Notes under the pieces: model-generated
Seen by the model: the letters and a program-made list of their open reading frames with translations, nothing else
Databases searched by the model: none
What the model was told of the DNA's origin: nothing
Source: Prorocentrum cordatum
Lineage: Eukaryota; Sar; Dinophyceae; Prorocentrales; Prorocentraceae
Direction of reading: 5' to 3'
NCBI GenBank assembly: GCA_963575745.1
Contig: CAUYUJ010014359.1
Coordinates: forward strand, 276,484-340,483
DNA length: 64,000 bases
Position numbers and translations under genes: made by a program
Shown: positions 10,600 to 20,940 of the stretch, piece after piece
Numbering within the stretch: position 1 is the stretch's first letter
Layout of the letters: every line of letters starts with the position of its first letter

Positions 10600-11204
10600 G
10601 CCTTCGCCGCGGGTGGCCTCCGTGGTGGTGGCAGGGGCCTCCTCTGGGGCTTCCTCTGGGGAGACATCCAGTGCATGTACGCCTTGCGGTCATGCATCTT
10701 GATGGGTGAAAACACCACTGGCGACCGTGAAAGGGACGGTCCCCCAGAAGTGCTCTTAGGGGGCCTGTAGGGGCCTTCGGGGGTGCCTCTCTCTGGGAGA
10801 TTCTGGAGGGTCTCCTGGGGTCCTGGTGGGCGTCCTGGGGCGTCCCGATTGGCGGGGCAGGGGAGCCAGCAGGAGCAGTCGCACCTGCCTGCTGACGAGG
10901 CAAAGAAAGCAGCAGGCCGCTGCCAGATCGGTGTTCCTGGGGTCTGCTTCTCGGCCGGACTACCCATCGGCCGTTGAAAGTAGGTATTTCTGGATTCCCA
11001 GATTCCAGATCTGTTTTGAGCGCCTTCCTACTTCAATGACCGGGTGGTTTTCCCTTTCCTCTCCTCCTCAGGGAGCGGGCGGGCACCCAATCTACTTCCA
11101 CGCCTTCCTACTTCATGTTTCTACCTACTTCTTCCGACCGACGGGTATGGCCTGCCCGGTGATCCTCATGTTGGCCCGCCGCCCCTCAGAGGGGTGGGGC
11201 CACC
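10600..11204. other. gap, no gene recognised
   Basis: Holds GGGGGCCTGTAGGGGCC-like words near 10755-10850 and a repeated CTTCCTACTTCA at 11023 and 11105. No gene is called. Confidence 0.35.
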
Positions 11205-11448
11205 AGGTCGCCTCTCCTCTTCGGTGCTCGTTCGGCGCAGCAGCCCGGCTTCCGCGCAGGAGACCGCCGAGGACGACCGCACGCCGCCAGAGGCCGACCG
11301 CCGAAGACTGCCGGAGGCCGACGGGCCCGCAGCAAGCCGCCGAAGGCTCATGGGTGACACGAGGCCTATGACTGGGCACGCAGCGCACTCCCTCGTCCCC
11401 AGATGTGAGCACGACAGGGGGCCCATCCAAGAAGGACTCGGCCCGTGA
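11205..11448 (+). CDS. hypothetical exon, Arg/Asp/Glu-rich
   Basis: Plus-strand frame ending with TGA at 11446-11448. It reads SSPASAQETAEDDRTPPEAD and continues through a duplicated Glu-Ala-Asp pattern to GLGP. Composition is protein-like and charged, and the underlying DNA repeats CCGCCGAGG-type words, so it may instead be a minisatellite. No domain is recognised and splice sites were not fixed. Confidence 0.3.
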
Positions 11449-12600
11449 ACCCCATGGAGGTTTCTTGCTCCCCGGCTGCCCTTCTGGGTCTCGTTTTGGG
11501 ACGCCCCAGGAAGTTAAGAGACTTGCGACAAATGCGCCCTTGATTTTTCCACAGCAGAACGTATTATCGTGTGCATCTTCTGTCAGGAGCGGCGCATGCG
11601 GAGTTCGTCTCTGGAAGCTCCCAGCGGTTTCAACACATGACGAAAGCCGCCCACCAACTCCGACCCTCGATCTTCCTCCACACAAAGCGAGCGACGTAAA
11701 TAGACTGGCCAGCTTGTGCAGACATTCGCGCGTCAGCCGGCCTCCGTCGAACGTTCGGCGCCCTCTGCTTCCACGCGGCGTGCCGCGCTGGCGGCCCGCG
11801 CAAGCCCCCGCGCAAGGCCGCCAGGCACTCGCCGACGCTCCACGGAACGCCCAAGATGGGAGAGAAGCGGCCGTGAGTGGCGGGATCGCTGCGGCCCCGC
11901 CCCTGCTCCCGTCGCCCCCTCCTGGCCTGACTGGCCCGGGGTGTCCCTCGCCCTCCCCCCCTGGTGCCCTTCGTGTGGTCTGGCCGCGCTTTCGGAACCG
12001 GGCCCGCCTCCACCCTCTCGTCTCATCCGGTCGCCCCGCCACCCCCAAAGAGAGATCGGGGGAGGCAGAGGAGGAGGAGGAGGAAGCATGGGGGAGAGAC
12101 GGGAGAGGGGATGGGAGGCGGGAGAGGAGGAGGGACAGGCGCAGGGACAGGAGAAGGGCCAGGAGGAGGGAGGAGGGAGAGGAGGAAGGACTCGGAGGAG
12201 GGAGGGGAGGGGAGGGAGGCAGCCCCTCCCCTCCCTCCCGTGCCCGCTCCTCCCCGGCCGAGCCCGGGCCTCGCGAGAGGAAGAGGCGCGGAGGCGGGTC
12301 GTCCTGCGCTCCTGCTCGGCCCCCCGGCGGTCGTGGCCCCGCCCCGGGGGGCAGCAGGCGAGCGGCCCCTCGGGGCGAGGGAGCAGGCGGGGCCGCGGGG
12401 GAGCGGGTCGAGAGAGATCCCCGGGGGTCGCGTCGCGACCCGCAGAGACTGCGACGTCGGAGGCGAGGGCTCCTCCGAGGCAGGGGGCGGCTTCGGGGGG
12501 GAGGGCGGGGGCGGGGAGGGGCGGGAGGAGGGGCAGCCCTCCCGTCCTCTCCTCCCCTCCTGCCCATGCTGAATCGGAGACTGAAGCAGGAGCTCCGCAT
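11449..12600. other. GC-rich low-complexity region
   Basis: Several plus frames remain open across this region because of GC-rich simple sequence (GGGAGGAGG words at 12060-12230, GGGGCGG words at 12480-12560). The readings are Arg/Gly/Pro-rich. One stretch near 12230-12470 reads LARGRGAEAGRPALLLGPPA and might be a coding tail. No gene can be defended. Confidence 0.3.
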
Positions 12601-13493
12601 AGATCGTTGAGCACAGCACAAGTCTTGGAGCATTTGCGCATGGCCCCCGCGAATCTTGAGATGCGGGTGCGGCGCTCGAAGAGGATTCAGACGGTGGCCG
12701 CCCATCAGTGGAGGAACGGCCAGATCCTCACCCCCTCGTTCGGTCACCTCCCTTTCGCGATGCTGCCGACTCTTGTTGAACACGAGCTTCGACCCGATGC
12801 GGATCCATGGACTATTCAATTTCGACGGGATATGCACACGTCCTGAGTGGATAGAGCTTTTTTTGCGGACGACGATATCAAGCACGCGCTTCTACACAGG
12901 ATTTCACATTTTTCGGTCAAAGAGTGTATCTGTCTGCTGTGCCGCCGCCTGGGTGAAGGAGGGAGAGCCTGCCTGCACAACTCATTGCTACAGCCACTAC
13001 CAGCACAGGTGGAGGATGACGGAGATGTGTTTTCAAGTTGGACAGTAGAGAGGATTGCCCGGCATGCTTCCCTACATTTGGCACACACCATCGCGCAGCC
13101 AAACACGGGCAGCGAGATACATGTACACGCATTGTGAAACAAAACACATGGTTGCCCTGTCTGTCTAGCGACCTTCAGTTGTGTGAAGCCGGCCTGGGGA
13201 CCTTTTCTGTCGAAGAGTGGCGAGAGGCGATAAGTGCATTGAGAGATCACGACTCCTCGGAGGCCGACTACACCCAGACGGAGTTGATTCTCATCTATGC
13301 GACCATAGGGCTCAAACAATTGAGCTACCGGAAGAGCAACATCAGACGCATGTACCTTCGTCGACTGGATTGAAGGTTTTGGTTCCCACGCATCGAGAAC
13401 GGTGCACATGGGTGGCCGAGTCGTTTCTAGCGGCTCCGCAGTGGAGAACAAAGAGGCGATGGTATTCGAGTGAGGCCGCCTACCAGCCACCAT
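12601..13493. other. lower-GC unassigned region
   Basis: GC falls to about half. Both strands hold long frames, including a plus segment near 13200-13370 reading FSVEEWREAISALRDHDSSE and a minus frame rich in Cys. This is compatible with a decayed mobile element, but no motif was recognised. Confidence 0.3.
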
Positions 13494-13646
13494 AAAAAGA
13501 AGAAGAAGACAAATAAGAAGCAGCTTCAGGACCTGCCCGTCGAAGATGACGACATTAGCACCGTGCAGAAGTTGCTCATGGTCTTGACCAAGCTGTCTCC
13601 CACCAGCGCCGCCGAGATTCGCGAGGTCGCATCATACGCAGAATAA
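13494..13646 (+). CDS. hypothetical exon or short ORF fragment
   Basis: A plus frame starting in a lysine run reads QLQDLPVEDDDISTVQKLLM and ends ...VASYAE before TAA at 13644-13646. It is lower-GC and shows normal amino-acid balance with a helix-like middle. There is no in-frame ATG at its 5' end, so it would be a 3' exon (possible acceptor CTTCAG at 13524-13529) or a remnant. Confidence 0.3.
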   Translation, partial: KKKKKTNKKQLQDLPVEDDDISTVQKLLMVLTKLSPTSAAEIREVASYAE

Positions 13647-13832
13647 GTCCCGTGGCGGTGAAGATGATGGGGCACGGCCGCTGTTACCACCAGGTGACCA
13701 AAACGGCCAGAAACGACCCCGCCGCTCAAGAACGCCTTGGTCCGCTATGCGCGCACGTGTTCGAAGGGCTCATGCAGGGAGTATCTCAGTCCAATCTCAG
13801 TCCACGAACCTCGACAAAGCAGTGAAGAATAT

Positions 13833-13938
13833 CTTGTATAGTGTGTCCTTTGAGACTGTAGGTTATGAGCAGCGGAGCGGGGACTTTTGGGTTCCCCATT
13901 TTGGTCTCTGCAGCAACTCGGGTTCGAGACCTAGGGGT
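13833..13938 (+). repeat. SINE-like repeat, copy 1
   Basis: About 105 bp alignable with 21169-21276: both start CTTGTATA, share TTGAGACTG, GGGTTCCCCAT(T/A)TTGGTCTC and TGCAGC, and end at a GG(T/C)TCGAG(A/C)CC box. That box resembles the tRNA promoter B box, suggesting a tRNA-related SINE; an A box was not identified. Confidence 0.5.
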
Positions 13939-14866
13939 TGGGCCGGTGGGCCGTGTCCGTCCGAAAACCACGCTCGCGCGCAGGGGTGGGGCCGCGCGGC
14001 GATGGGGCCCAGGGGGCTCGTGGCGCACGCTGCGGTGGTCCTCGTCGGCGGGGTTCAGACGACCCGGGCCAACGGACGGTGGCCGTTCGGTCGAGGGCTG
14101 GACGGCGTGGACCCCGCGTCGTCGGCGATCGAGCCCGAATGCGCGTACCAGGGCCTACCGCAAGCCCCGGCGCATTTCCCAGCCTTAAGGGCGAGGGGCA
14201 CCGGGGGCCTGAAGCGAAGCCGCCAGCCGCGAAGGCGAGCGCAGGGAAGAGGCGATCGCCCACCCCACTTCCAGCCGCCGGAAAGGGACGACATCCTGGT
14301 ATCACGATGGCTACTACCACCACGACTACGACCAAAATTTCGACAACGGAACGTGCTGTGGAGGGGGAGGGGGGTTCCGCGGGAGTGAGCCCCTAGCCTA
14401 TAGCATTGGAGGAGCTACCCGGCTCAGGCAGCGAGGGTTGGCGCGCTCGGTTGTCAACCGTGCCGACTTGGGGTGCTCTGAGGAGGCGGGCGTGCCTATG
14501 CACGGTGTGCCGCCGTCGGCCGGGCCTGGTGCGCCCGCGCCCGCGCGGCCTTGGGGTTCGCGGCTTGGGCCTTAGAAGTCAGCGGGCTGGGGATCCGGCA
14601 AAGTGCGCCGGAGCGTGTCGGCACGTCCAGGCAGAGCGTGGGGTGGGCAGGAGCTGCGGTGGACATCCTGGGCGTGATCCTTTTGGGCAACTGGTGGGTC
14701 GCGGCCGTCTGTGCATGATGGTGGCCATGTTCACGTTCCTGCTGGGTGCCGCCGCCCATTGATTGCATCAACGCGGCGATGGCGCCGCTGGCCCTGAGCT
14801 ACGCTTGGATAGCCAGGGCGCAAAGACAGCGTACAGCGTGCTGCCGCCGAAGGCCCGCTGGGCCGG
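13939..14866. other. GC-rich region, weak coding signals
   Basis: Frames near 14100-14390 and 14420-14760 are open on the plus strand. One reads KPPAAKASAGKRRSPTPLPA. No acceptor-donor pair or domain supports any of them. Confidence 0.25.
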
Positions 14867-15097
14867 ATGCGACCCTCCCGCCGCCCCCGCCTATGCTTCA
14901 GCGAACACGATTCCGTGGGCCTGGAGTGGGCGGGGATGCCGAGACTTCTCGCTACAACCAGGGGGTCCGCGGACGGGGCGCCGAGCCGCATGCTGCTGCG
15001 CGAGCGCGGGCAGGTGGCCCGAGTATCCTGGGATGTCAGTGCGGCGGCGGGCCCGGGGGGGCATTGTCGAAGCCTCGCCTCGATCGACGCGGCTTGA
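14867..15097 (+). CDS. hypothetical ORF fragment
   Basis: A plus frame of about 76 codons reads DSVGLEWAGMPRLLATTRGS and ends ...SLASIDAA before TGA. The charge pattern is protein-like, but two other frames over the same bases are also open, so this is weak. It could be a piece of a decayed retroelement; no catalytic motif was seen. Confidence 0.22.
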   Translation: MRPSRRPRLCFSEHDSVGLEWAGMPRLLATTRGSADGAPSRMLLRERGQVARVSWDVSAAAGPGGHCRSLASIDAA

Positions 15098-15195
15098 CGG
15101 CGCATGTAGATCACGCGTCGGGTTGCGCGAGCCGTGCCTGGAGGGCTTGCTTGGAAGCCATAGGCCAGGGGCAAGTCTGTCGGACGGCGGGGTGA

Positions 15196-15831
15196 ATGGC
15201 AGCGCGGCCGATGCACGTTGACCAGTGCGCAGCCGTCGATCACGCGCAGATCGTCGGAGAGCACGGAGGGGCTGCGTCAGGTCGCGCCACGGTCGTGGGG
15301 CTGCGCAAAGTGGGCGCCTTGGTCTGGTGGCTGCTCTTTGGATTGGGTTGGTCAATGCTCAGGTGGATGCGCTGCCCCCGCCCGGGGCCTCGCCGCATCG
15401 CCGGCGCCGCGGGAAGTCGGCCGTTGGCCCTGGGCTCGGAGGGCGAGAACGAAGCGGAGGAGCGCTCGTGCCAAGCGGCGCGGGTGGGCGCGCAATTGGC
15501 GAGCGGGGCCCGCCCGCTACAGCCGGAGGGGCGTTCGGACCGACGGCTCATGGAACCCGCGGCTCTGCTGGCGGAGGACGCAGCGGCGTCCGACGCGCCC
15601 GCCCCGCGGGCCGGGGAAATGGCGCAGAAGTACCGTTCGACGCTACCGGGGCGAAAACTCAGCGTGCCGGCGCGCCGCCGGTTAGCCCGCGGGAGCTTCC
15701 ATGGCGCCCCCGTGCGCGGGGGCGCTTGGGCAGCGGCAGCGGCGCCCCCCTGCGGGTGGAGGCGGCGATCCGCCCGGGCCGATTCGGCGGCCCAGTTCAG
15801 TCGTGCACATATCCTTAAGGATTCCGTTTGA
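15196..15831 (+). CDS. hypothetical 211-codon ORF
   Basis: Opens with ATG at 15196 and closes with TGA at 15829-15831. The N-terminal third contains a hydrophobic stretch (VGALVWWLLFGLGWSMLRW, about residues 37-56) that could be one membrane helix. The middle is acidic and Ala-rich (GENEAEERSCQAARVGAQLA). The last 30 codons run into the 15.8-kb repeat array and are probably not coding. No homologue is recognised; the other frames are also largely open, as expected at this GC content. Confidence 0.3.
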   Translation: MAARPMHVDQCAAVDHAQIVGEHGGAASGRATVVGLRKVGALVWWLLFGLGWSMLRWMRCPRPGPRRIAGAAGSRPLALGSEGENEAEERSCQAARVGAQLASGARPLQPEGRSDRRLMEPAALLAEDAAASDAPAPRAGEMAQKYRSTLPGRKLSVPARRRLARGSFHGAPVRGGAWAAAAAPPCGWRRRSARADSAAQFSRAHILKDSV

Positions 15832-15839
15832 ACTATGCA

Positions 15840-17790
15840 ACGACGACTTACTGGTACCCCTTGGCATTGCATTGGGCGAAGCGCTGGCGCAGCGTTGGCG
15901 TCGCCTCGGAATTGCGTTGGCGAGGCGCTGGCGTGGGGCGTGGCGCAAGCATCGCCTTGCAGATGAATTGGCGTTGTATTTCCTTTGGGGCGCTTCAGGG
16001 AGCTCGCCGCTGAATTCCTCCACAGAAAGACTCCTGCCGCAACCTCCCTGGCAGGATTCCTAGTTCAATCGTGCGCAGAAGGATTTCTATGGAACTATGG
16101 AACTACGCGCACTGGTGCCCCGCGGCGTTGCTGTGGCCTCGTGCTGACAGGTGCAGGCATGGGGCAGGCGTTGCCTGGGAGAAGCGTTGGCGCGCATTCC
16201 TTCTTGCCCCCCCCCCCATGCGAGGATTCCCATTGGATTCCTCCACCAATTGGCGCCTACTAAAGGAATTATAGCTGGATGTTTAGATCAGACAGCCACA
16301 GCAACATTTCCATGGCAATTAAAAAGAAAAGGGTTTATTGGCGCCCCTTGGCGCTGCATGTGCCTGGCGCTGACGAAGCGCTGGCGAAGAGCGGGCATTG
16401 CCTTGGAAGTGCGTTGGCGCGCATTCGCCCCGGGGCCCCGCATAAGGGTTCCTGGGGGATTCATCCACGCAAGGACTCCTTTTACCATCCTCCAGAGCTA
16501 GATGCCAATCGTCCGCAGAAGGGCCTCTACTTCAACATTAAGAAAACATGTTCACTTGCGCCAGTTGGCGTTGCATTGGCAAGGGGCTGGCAAGGCGCTG
16601 GCACAGCGCGAGCGCTGCCTTGGAATTACGTTGGCAAGTTGTCCTTTTGGGCAAAGGCTCTCGGGCCCCCCCTGGCTTTCAGCGACCTCGCGCTGGCGCG
16701 GCGTTGGCGTGGCACGAGCGCCGCCTTGCAACTGAGTCGGCAATGCGTGCTCCTTTAAGCCCTTCACGCAAGGATTCCTATTGAATTCCACCACGCGTGG
16801 ATTCCTATTCAAATCCCTCGCTGGATTCTTAGTTCAACCATCTGCAGAAGAATCTCTAGTGGAATCTTATGGGGAACGGGTTTCTGGCTTTCGCTTTGCA
16901 TCCGTATTTACTGGCAATTTACATTCCACTGGCCATATGCTGGCGTTGCACTGGCACTGCGCTGGCGATGTGTTGGCGCCAGCATGGCGTAAACTTTTCA
17001 TAGCGCCAGTGTTCCTCGGAATGGCAGCGGACTTGCGCTGGCAAAGCGCTGGCATATCATTGTCAATAATGAAATATGATTGAAACCCTCCGCAGAAGGA
17101 TTCACATTGAAAGCCTCCGCAGGAAGGATTCCCTTGGGAAGCCCCCCTGCATATGGATTCCCATTGCAATTTCCACACGAACGTTTCCTATTGAGATCAT
17201 CCGCGTAAGAATTCGCATTGAAACCCTCTGCCGGAGGATGCCCACTGAATTATTCAAGAGCAGGTTCCCGATCGAACTGCGCCGACCACAGGGCCATTGG
17301 ATCCTACTTGGGCCGGCATTGAAACGGGGCTGGCATTGCGTTGGCCACGGTCTGGCTTTGCAGAGGCATCGCATTGGCGTTGAGTTCGCGCGGGCCTGGC
17401 ATCGAGTTGGCATGGCATTGGCGCCCTTGGCATAGCATTGGCCTTGCGCTACGCATCGCCGGCATGGCGCAGGCATTGCCTTGGAATTGTTTTGACATTG
17501 CGTTCGGATTTGTCATTGAAATCCTCCGCGGGGGGGGTCCCACTGGAACCCTCCGCAGACGACTGCCCGTTGACGAGGCGAAGGGGGGGGGGGGGGGGCA
17601 GCGATTTGGGGGGGGGGGGGCGGCAGCGAGGGAAAATGGCAGCGGCGAGAGGCCGACCGCCCCCCCCCCCCCCCCCGCGCAGAAGGATTCCAATTGAAAT
17701 CTCTCCCACATAAGGATTCTCATTGGACCCCGCCGCAGAGGGATTCCTATTGCAATCCTCCACAGAAGGGTTCCGCCTCCGGGGGAGGGT
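15840..17790. repeat. 1.9-kb degenerate array of two interleaved motifs
   Basis: One motif is GCGTTGGCGAGGCGCTGGCG and variants; the other is CCGCAGAAGGATTCCTATTG and variants (near 16030, 16070, 16770, 17090-17240, 17690-17765). They alternate over about 1.9 kb with spacing of roughly 20-30 bp inside each block. The end (17585-17680) has long G and C homopolymers. No gene is seen. Confidence 0.75.
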
Positions 17791-17869
17791 GGGGGGCAAA
17801 ATATATATTGTTCAACATGTGCTGTGTTTTTCCAGCCCCCCCCCCGCGGCGCCGACGTTGGGAGCGCGG

Positions 17870-19435
17870 GCGGCAGCCCTGAGTCTCGAGTCTCTCCTCT
17901 CGCGTAGCGCGGGCATGCTCTGCCGCGCAAACGTGCGCAGCGTCGAGGCGGGAATGCAGCTTTTCAAAAAGCGTGCGCGGCGCCGAGGCGAGATTGTGAT
18001 TTTGACAAGAACCGACAGATATTCTTATGTTGCCGAGTCGAGGTCGCATTTGCTCGCGTCGCCGGGTATCTCGGTGTCGTCGTCGGCTGCGGGGGGCACC
18101 GGGCAGTGCGAGGTCGTCGTCGGTCGCGTCGAATCCGTGGGCGTGCGAGGGTTGGTCAACCATTCGTGGATCGTCGGGTCGAGGCGCGGAGAAAACCAGG
18201 TGGAGCTATCGCCCACCCCGTCGCCATCATTTTGCGCACCCCCAGCGCGCGCCGCACCGCGGCCGTTTCTGGCTCGCGAAGAGGCGGGCGACGGGGCCGA
18301 GGCGAGCCCTATGCAGTCGGGCGGAGCAGCAGCGATGGTCGCCGTCGCAGCGGCGGCGCCAGTGGCTCCGGCGGGCGGCGTCATGGTCGCGCGGGGCCAT
18401 ATGCTCGCGCAGGTGGCCGCGGTGGGGGTCATGGCGAGCGGATCGGAGACGCCAGACTTGCCGCCGTGCGCGCGTGGGCTGCTGCAGGAGCTGCTCGGGC
18501 AGGTGGACACCAAGGGCGAGTTGGTGGAGCTGGGCGACCCAGACCTCGACGCGGCGCCGTGCGTTGGGCGAGTCTGCGCGGCAGCCGGAGGGCCCGAGGA
18601 GCACGGGGCCTGCTACCTCGTGAGCGGCCCCCAGCGACGGGCGCCCCCCTGGCGAGGGGCATCGGCATCGGAGGGGGGGGGGGGGAATCTTGTCGACGCG
18701 AAGTTGGCTAGGGCGGTAGCGCAGGCGAACTTCCACAACGCTGTGGCGCCGCCGCGCTTGCCAATGGCGTCGAGCCCAACGCCCGCGCATCCGTCGGCGG
18801 GTGAAGCCAGCCGCGGAGGAGGCGGGAGTGGGCAGCGCGACCCAGCGCCCAGCCAGACGCGAGAGGTTGTCCCGACGTGAGAGGCCGAGGAGGCCAGCCG
18901 CCCAGCGCCGAGGCGCGCGCCGCGCCAAGCGCGCCCCTGGCAGCCAGGGAGCGGGGCGAGCCGCGGCGGCGTGGATGCCCCTCCACCGCCGGAGAGCAGG
19001 ACAGCAAGCCCCGCAGGCACCACGGGCAAAGCGAGGCCACCGTCGCGTACGCGCAGCCGCCGTCGGAGGCGCGAGACGGAGTTGGCGACCGAGAGCGTGT
19101 GCGCGGAGGCGGAGCGAGTGGCGTGGTTGTCCCAGGTGCCCCTCGCGGTCAGGAAGTACTACCTGTAAAAATTGTTCTCTCAGCGCGGCGAAGTGGTCCA
19201 CGCGTCGTTCCTCTAAGAGGGGCTGTTGAAGAGGCAGCCCATGGCATTGGGCGAGTTTGGGCGCCGCAAGGATGTGAAGCTCGCGCTGGCGGCGCTGCGC
19301 ACGGGATGCAAGTTCTTCGCGAGCGACGACTACTAGGTGGTGGCGCAGCGGGCGTCAGAGCCGCCGGCAGTGGATGCGGGCTCGGACGGAGAGGAGGAGA
19401 CAGCGCCGCCGTCCTCCAACTGTCAGGAGGGGAAA
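17870..19435 (+). pseudogene. decayed gene with four in-frame stops
   Basis: One plus-strand phase stays protein-like for about 520 codons and is broken only by TGA 18878-18880, TAA 19166-19168, TAA 19214-19216 and TAG 19334-19336. Readings on both sides of each stop are continuous in style: LLQELLGQVDTKGELVELGD upstream, ETELATESVCAEAERVAWLS in the middle, and GEFGRRKDVKLALAALRTGC downstream. Three of the four stops stand where glutamate would fit (YYL-stop-KLF, SFL-stop-EGL, DDY-stop-VVA), each one G-to-T change from a Glu codon. No domain is recognised, so function is unknown. The frame runs into a family E element at 19424. I read it as a pseudogene; stop-codon readthrough is the less likely alternative. 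Confidence 0.55.
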
Positions 19436-19580
19436 AACACACTGTCACAATTAATCGCCGATTCCTTAGAACATAAAACATTATGGCGAGCGGGGGGGGG
19501 AGGCAGAAACCCAGAAACTCTGGGAAAATGCGGAGAATCTGGTATTTGTGTTTTTTTTTTATTTGCGCGCCCCAGTTCCC
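19424..19580 (+). mobile_element. family E element, copy 2
   Basis: Begins CAGGAGGGGAAAAACACACT, keeps ACAATTAATCG and GGAGAATCTGGTATTTGTG, and ends GCGCGCCCCAGTTCCCCTCC. It is the most diverged copy and interrupts or abuts the decayed gene. Confidence 0.75.
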
Positions 19581-19763
19581 CTCCAAACTGCAAGGCCCGC
19601 GGCCGGCAGATGCGCTGGAGTACCTACCGCTGCGCGGAGCAGGACTGGATCTGCACCCGGGGGGGGGCTCAACTGCAAGGGGCAGGAGGCCAACTCAGGG
19701 GCGCTGATGTGGCGCTGCAAGGGCTGCGATATCTCGGCGCGCAACTACTGCGAGCTCTTGTGA
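19581..19763 (+). pseudogene. Cys-rich zinc-finger-like exon with frameshift
   Basis: Two adjoining phases make one sensible Cys-rich segment: RWSTYRCAEQDWICTRGG, then after a G-run at about 19660-19668, LNCKGQEANSG and MWRCKGCDISARNYCELL before TGA. The spacing of Cys pairs (WRCKGCD, ARNYC) resembles DC1/ZZ-type treble-clef zinc fingers, but no exact family is claimed. A one-base error in the homopolymer, real or from sequencing, would explain the phase change. It may be the 3' part of the decayed gene upstream. Confidence 0.4.
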
Positions 19764-19883
19764 TGGCCAGGGCCCAGCCAGCTAACTCCAGCCAGGAGGG
19801 CGAGGAGGAGAGCGATGGGGGAGAGCAGGGAGCCGCTGCGCGCGCAGCAGGAGGCTAGCGAGGATGATCAGCGGGCATAGGCA

Positions 19884-20225
19884 ATGGACCGCCCACCGGG
19901 CACCTGGTCCCCGCGCGAGCGCGACGACCGCGCGGCGCCGTCCCCGAGGAGGCGCAGCCGTTCCATCCCCCTCCAGCGGCCGAGCCCCAGGGGTCGCGAG
20001 AGGAAGCCCGGCGGGTCCTGCTACGCTCCGCGCGGCGGCGAGCGCGCGCAGGAGAGCCGCCGGGCGGCCGCCGAGGGCAGCGCGGGGAGCGACGGCAAGG
20101 GCAAGCCGAGGAGCGGCAATGCGAAGGGGGATAAGAGTGCCCGGCGCACGCGAGGGAGGGGCCCAGCGGATGGTCGGCGTCGAGCCGTCAGCAACCCCTG
20201 GCGTGGCGAGGGGATAGGCAATTAG
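19884..20225 (+). CDS. hypothetical small basic protein, 113 codons
   Basis: ATG at 19884, TAG at 20223-20225. The product is strongly basic and low in hydrophobics (MDRPPGTWSPRERDDRAAPS at the N terminus, then Arg/Ser/Pro-rich, then GKGKPRSGNAKGDKSARRTR). Such composition suits nucleic-acid binding, but no domain is seen. The antisense frame is also open, giving Ala/Pro-rich sequence that looks less protein-like. Confidence 0.4.
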   Translation: MDRPPGTWSPRERDDRAAPSPRRRSRSIPLQRPSPRGRERKPGGSCYAPRGGERAQESRRAAAEGSAGSDGKGKPRSGNAKGDKSARRTRGRGPADGRRRAVSNPWRGEGIGN

Positions 20226-20940
20226 GGGCGTCGGGGTAGTGCAGGGCCAGGTCCCCCTCCAGGTCCAAGCCGGGCCGGGGCCCCGAGGCCTGGGCCGCGC
20301 GGAGCGCGGCGTCGCGGGTCGTCTGTGGGGGCGGTGCGCAGCGATGGCCCCCCCTCCGGGCTCCTCGCTCTGTGCGCCCTCAGCGCCACGTCTGCGCGGG
20401 CCGCGCTGCGCGTCCAACTCTCCTCTTGCCCCCCCCTTCCTGTCTCGCGCGCAACGACTCGCTCCGGTCGGGGGACGGCCGCCGCTCGCAGCCGCGGGCG
20501 CGGCGGGCCGGGGGCGGGGCGCGGGCGGGCTCCGCGCCGCGGGGCCCGCCTCTGTCAGGCGCCGGGCGCGGGCCCAGTCCAGGGCCGCGAGCCGAGGGAT
20601 GGCTGGCGTCGGACACCGGGCTTTGGGCCCGTCGGCGCACGCAGCGCCCGCGGCCGAAGCGGCTTCGCGCTCGCCCTGCCTGGGCCGCCCGCTCTTTTTC
20701 CTGCCCCCCTTCTACGCCTCATGGGTGCCCTGCGCCCCCTTTTCGCGCTTAGCAGCACTTGCCTGTTGTGCGTCGGCCATCCCGCCGAAGCGGCCCGGAG
20801 TTTGTCCGGGGAGGCCTCAAGGTTGCAGACAAGTGGCTCTCTGTGCTGCGTGTTTTTTTTTTTTTTTTTTTTTTTTGTTTTGTTTCGTTTTTCCTCTTTT
20901 TATTGTTTTTGTTTTTTTGTTTTTTGTGTGGATGATGGCT
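20226..20940. other. GC-rich gap ending in a T24 tract
   Basis: No gene is recognised. A run of 24 T lies at 20853-20876, followed by TTTTG/TTTCG-rich sequence to about 20928. On the minus strand this would be a poly-A tail, but no retrocopy could be recognised upstream of it. Confidence 0.4.

Noticed and set aside
13919-13935. GGTTCGAGACC box considered as part of a tRNA gene
   Set aside because: No acceptor, D or anticodon stems could be folded around it; kept only as a SINE-like B box.
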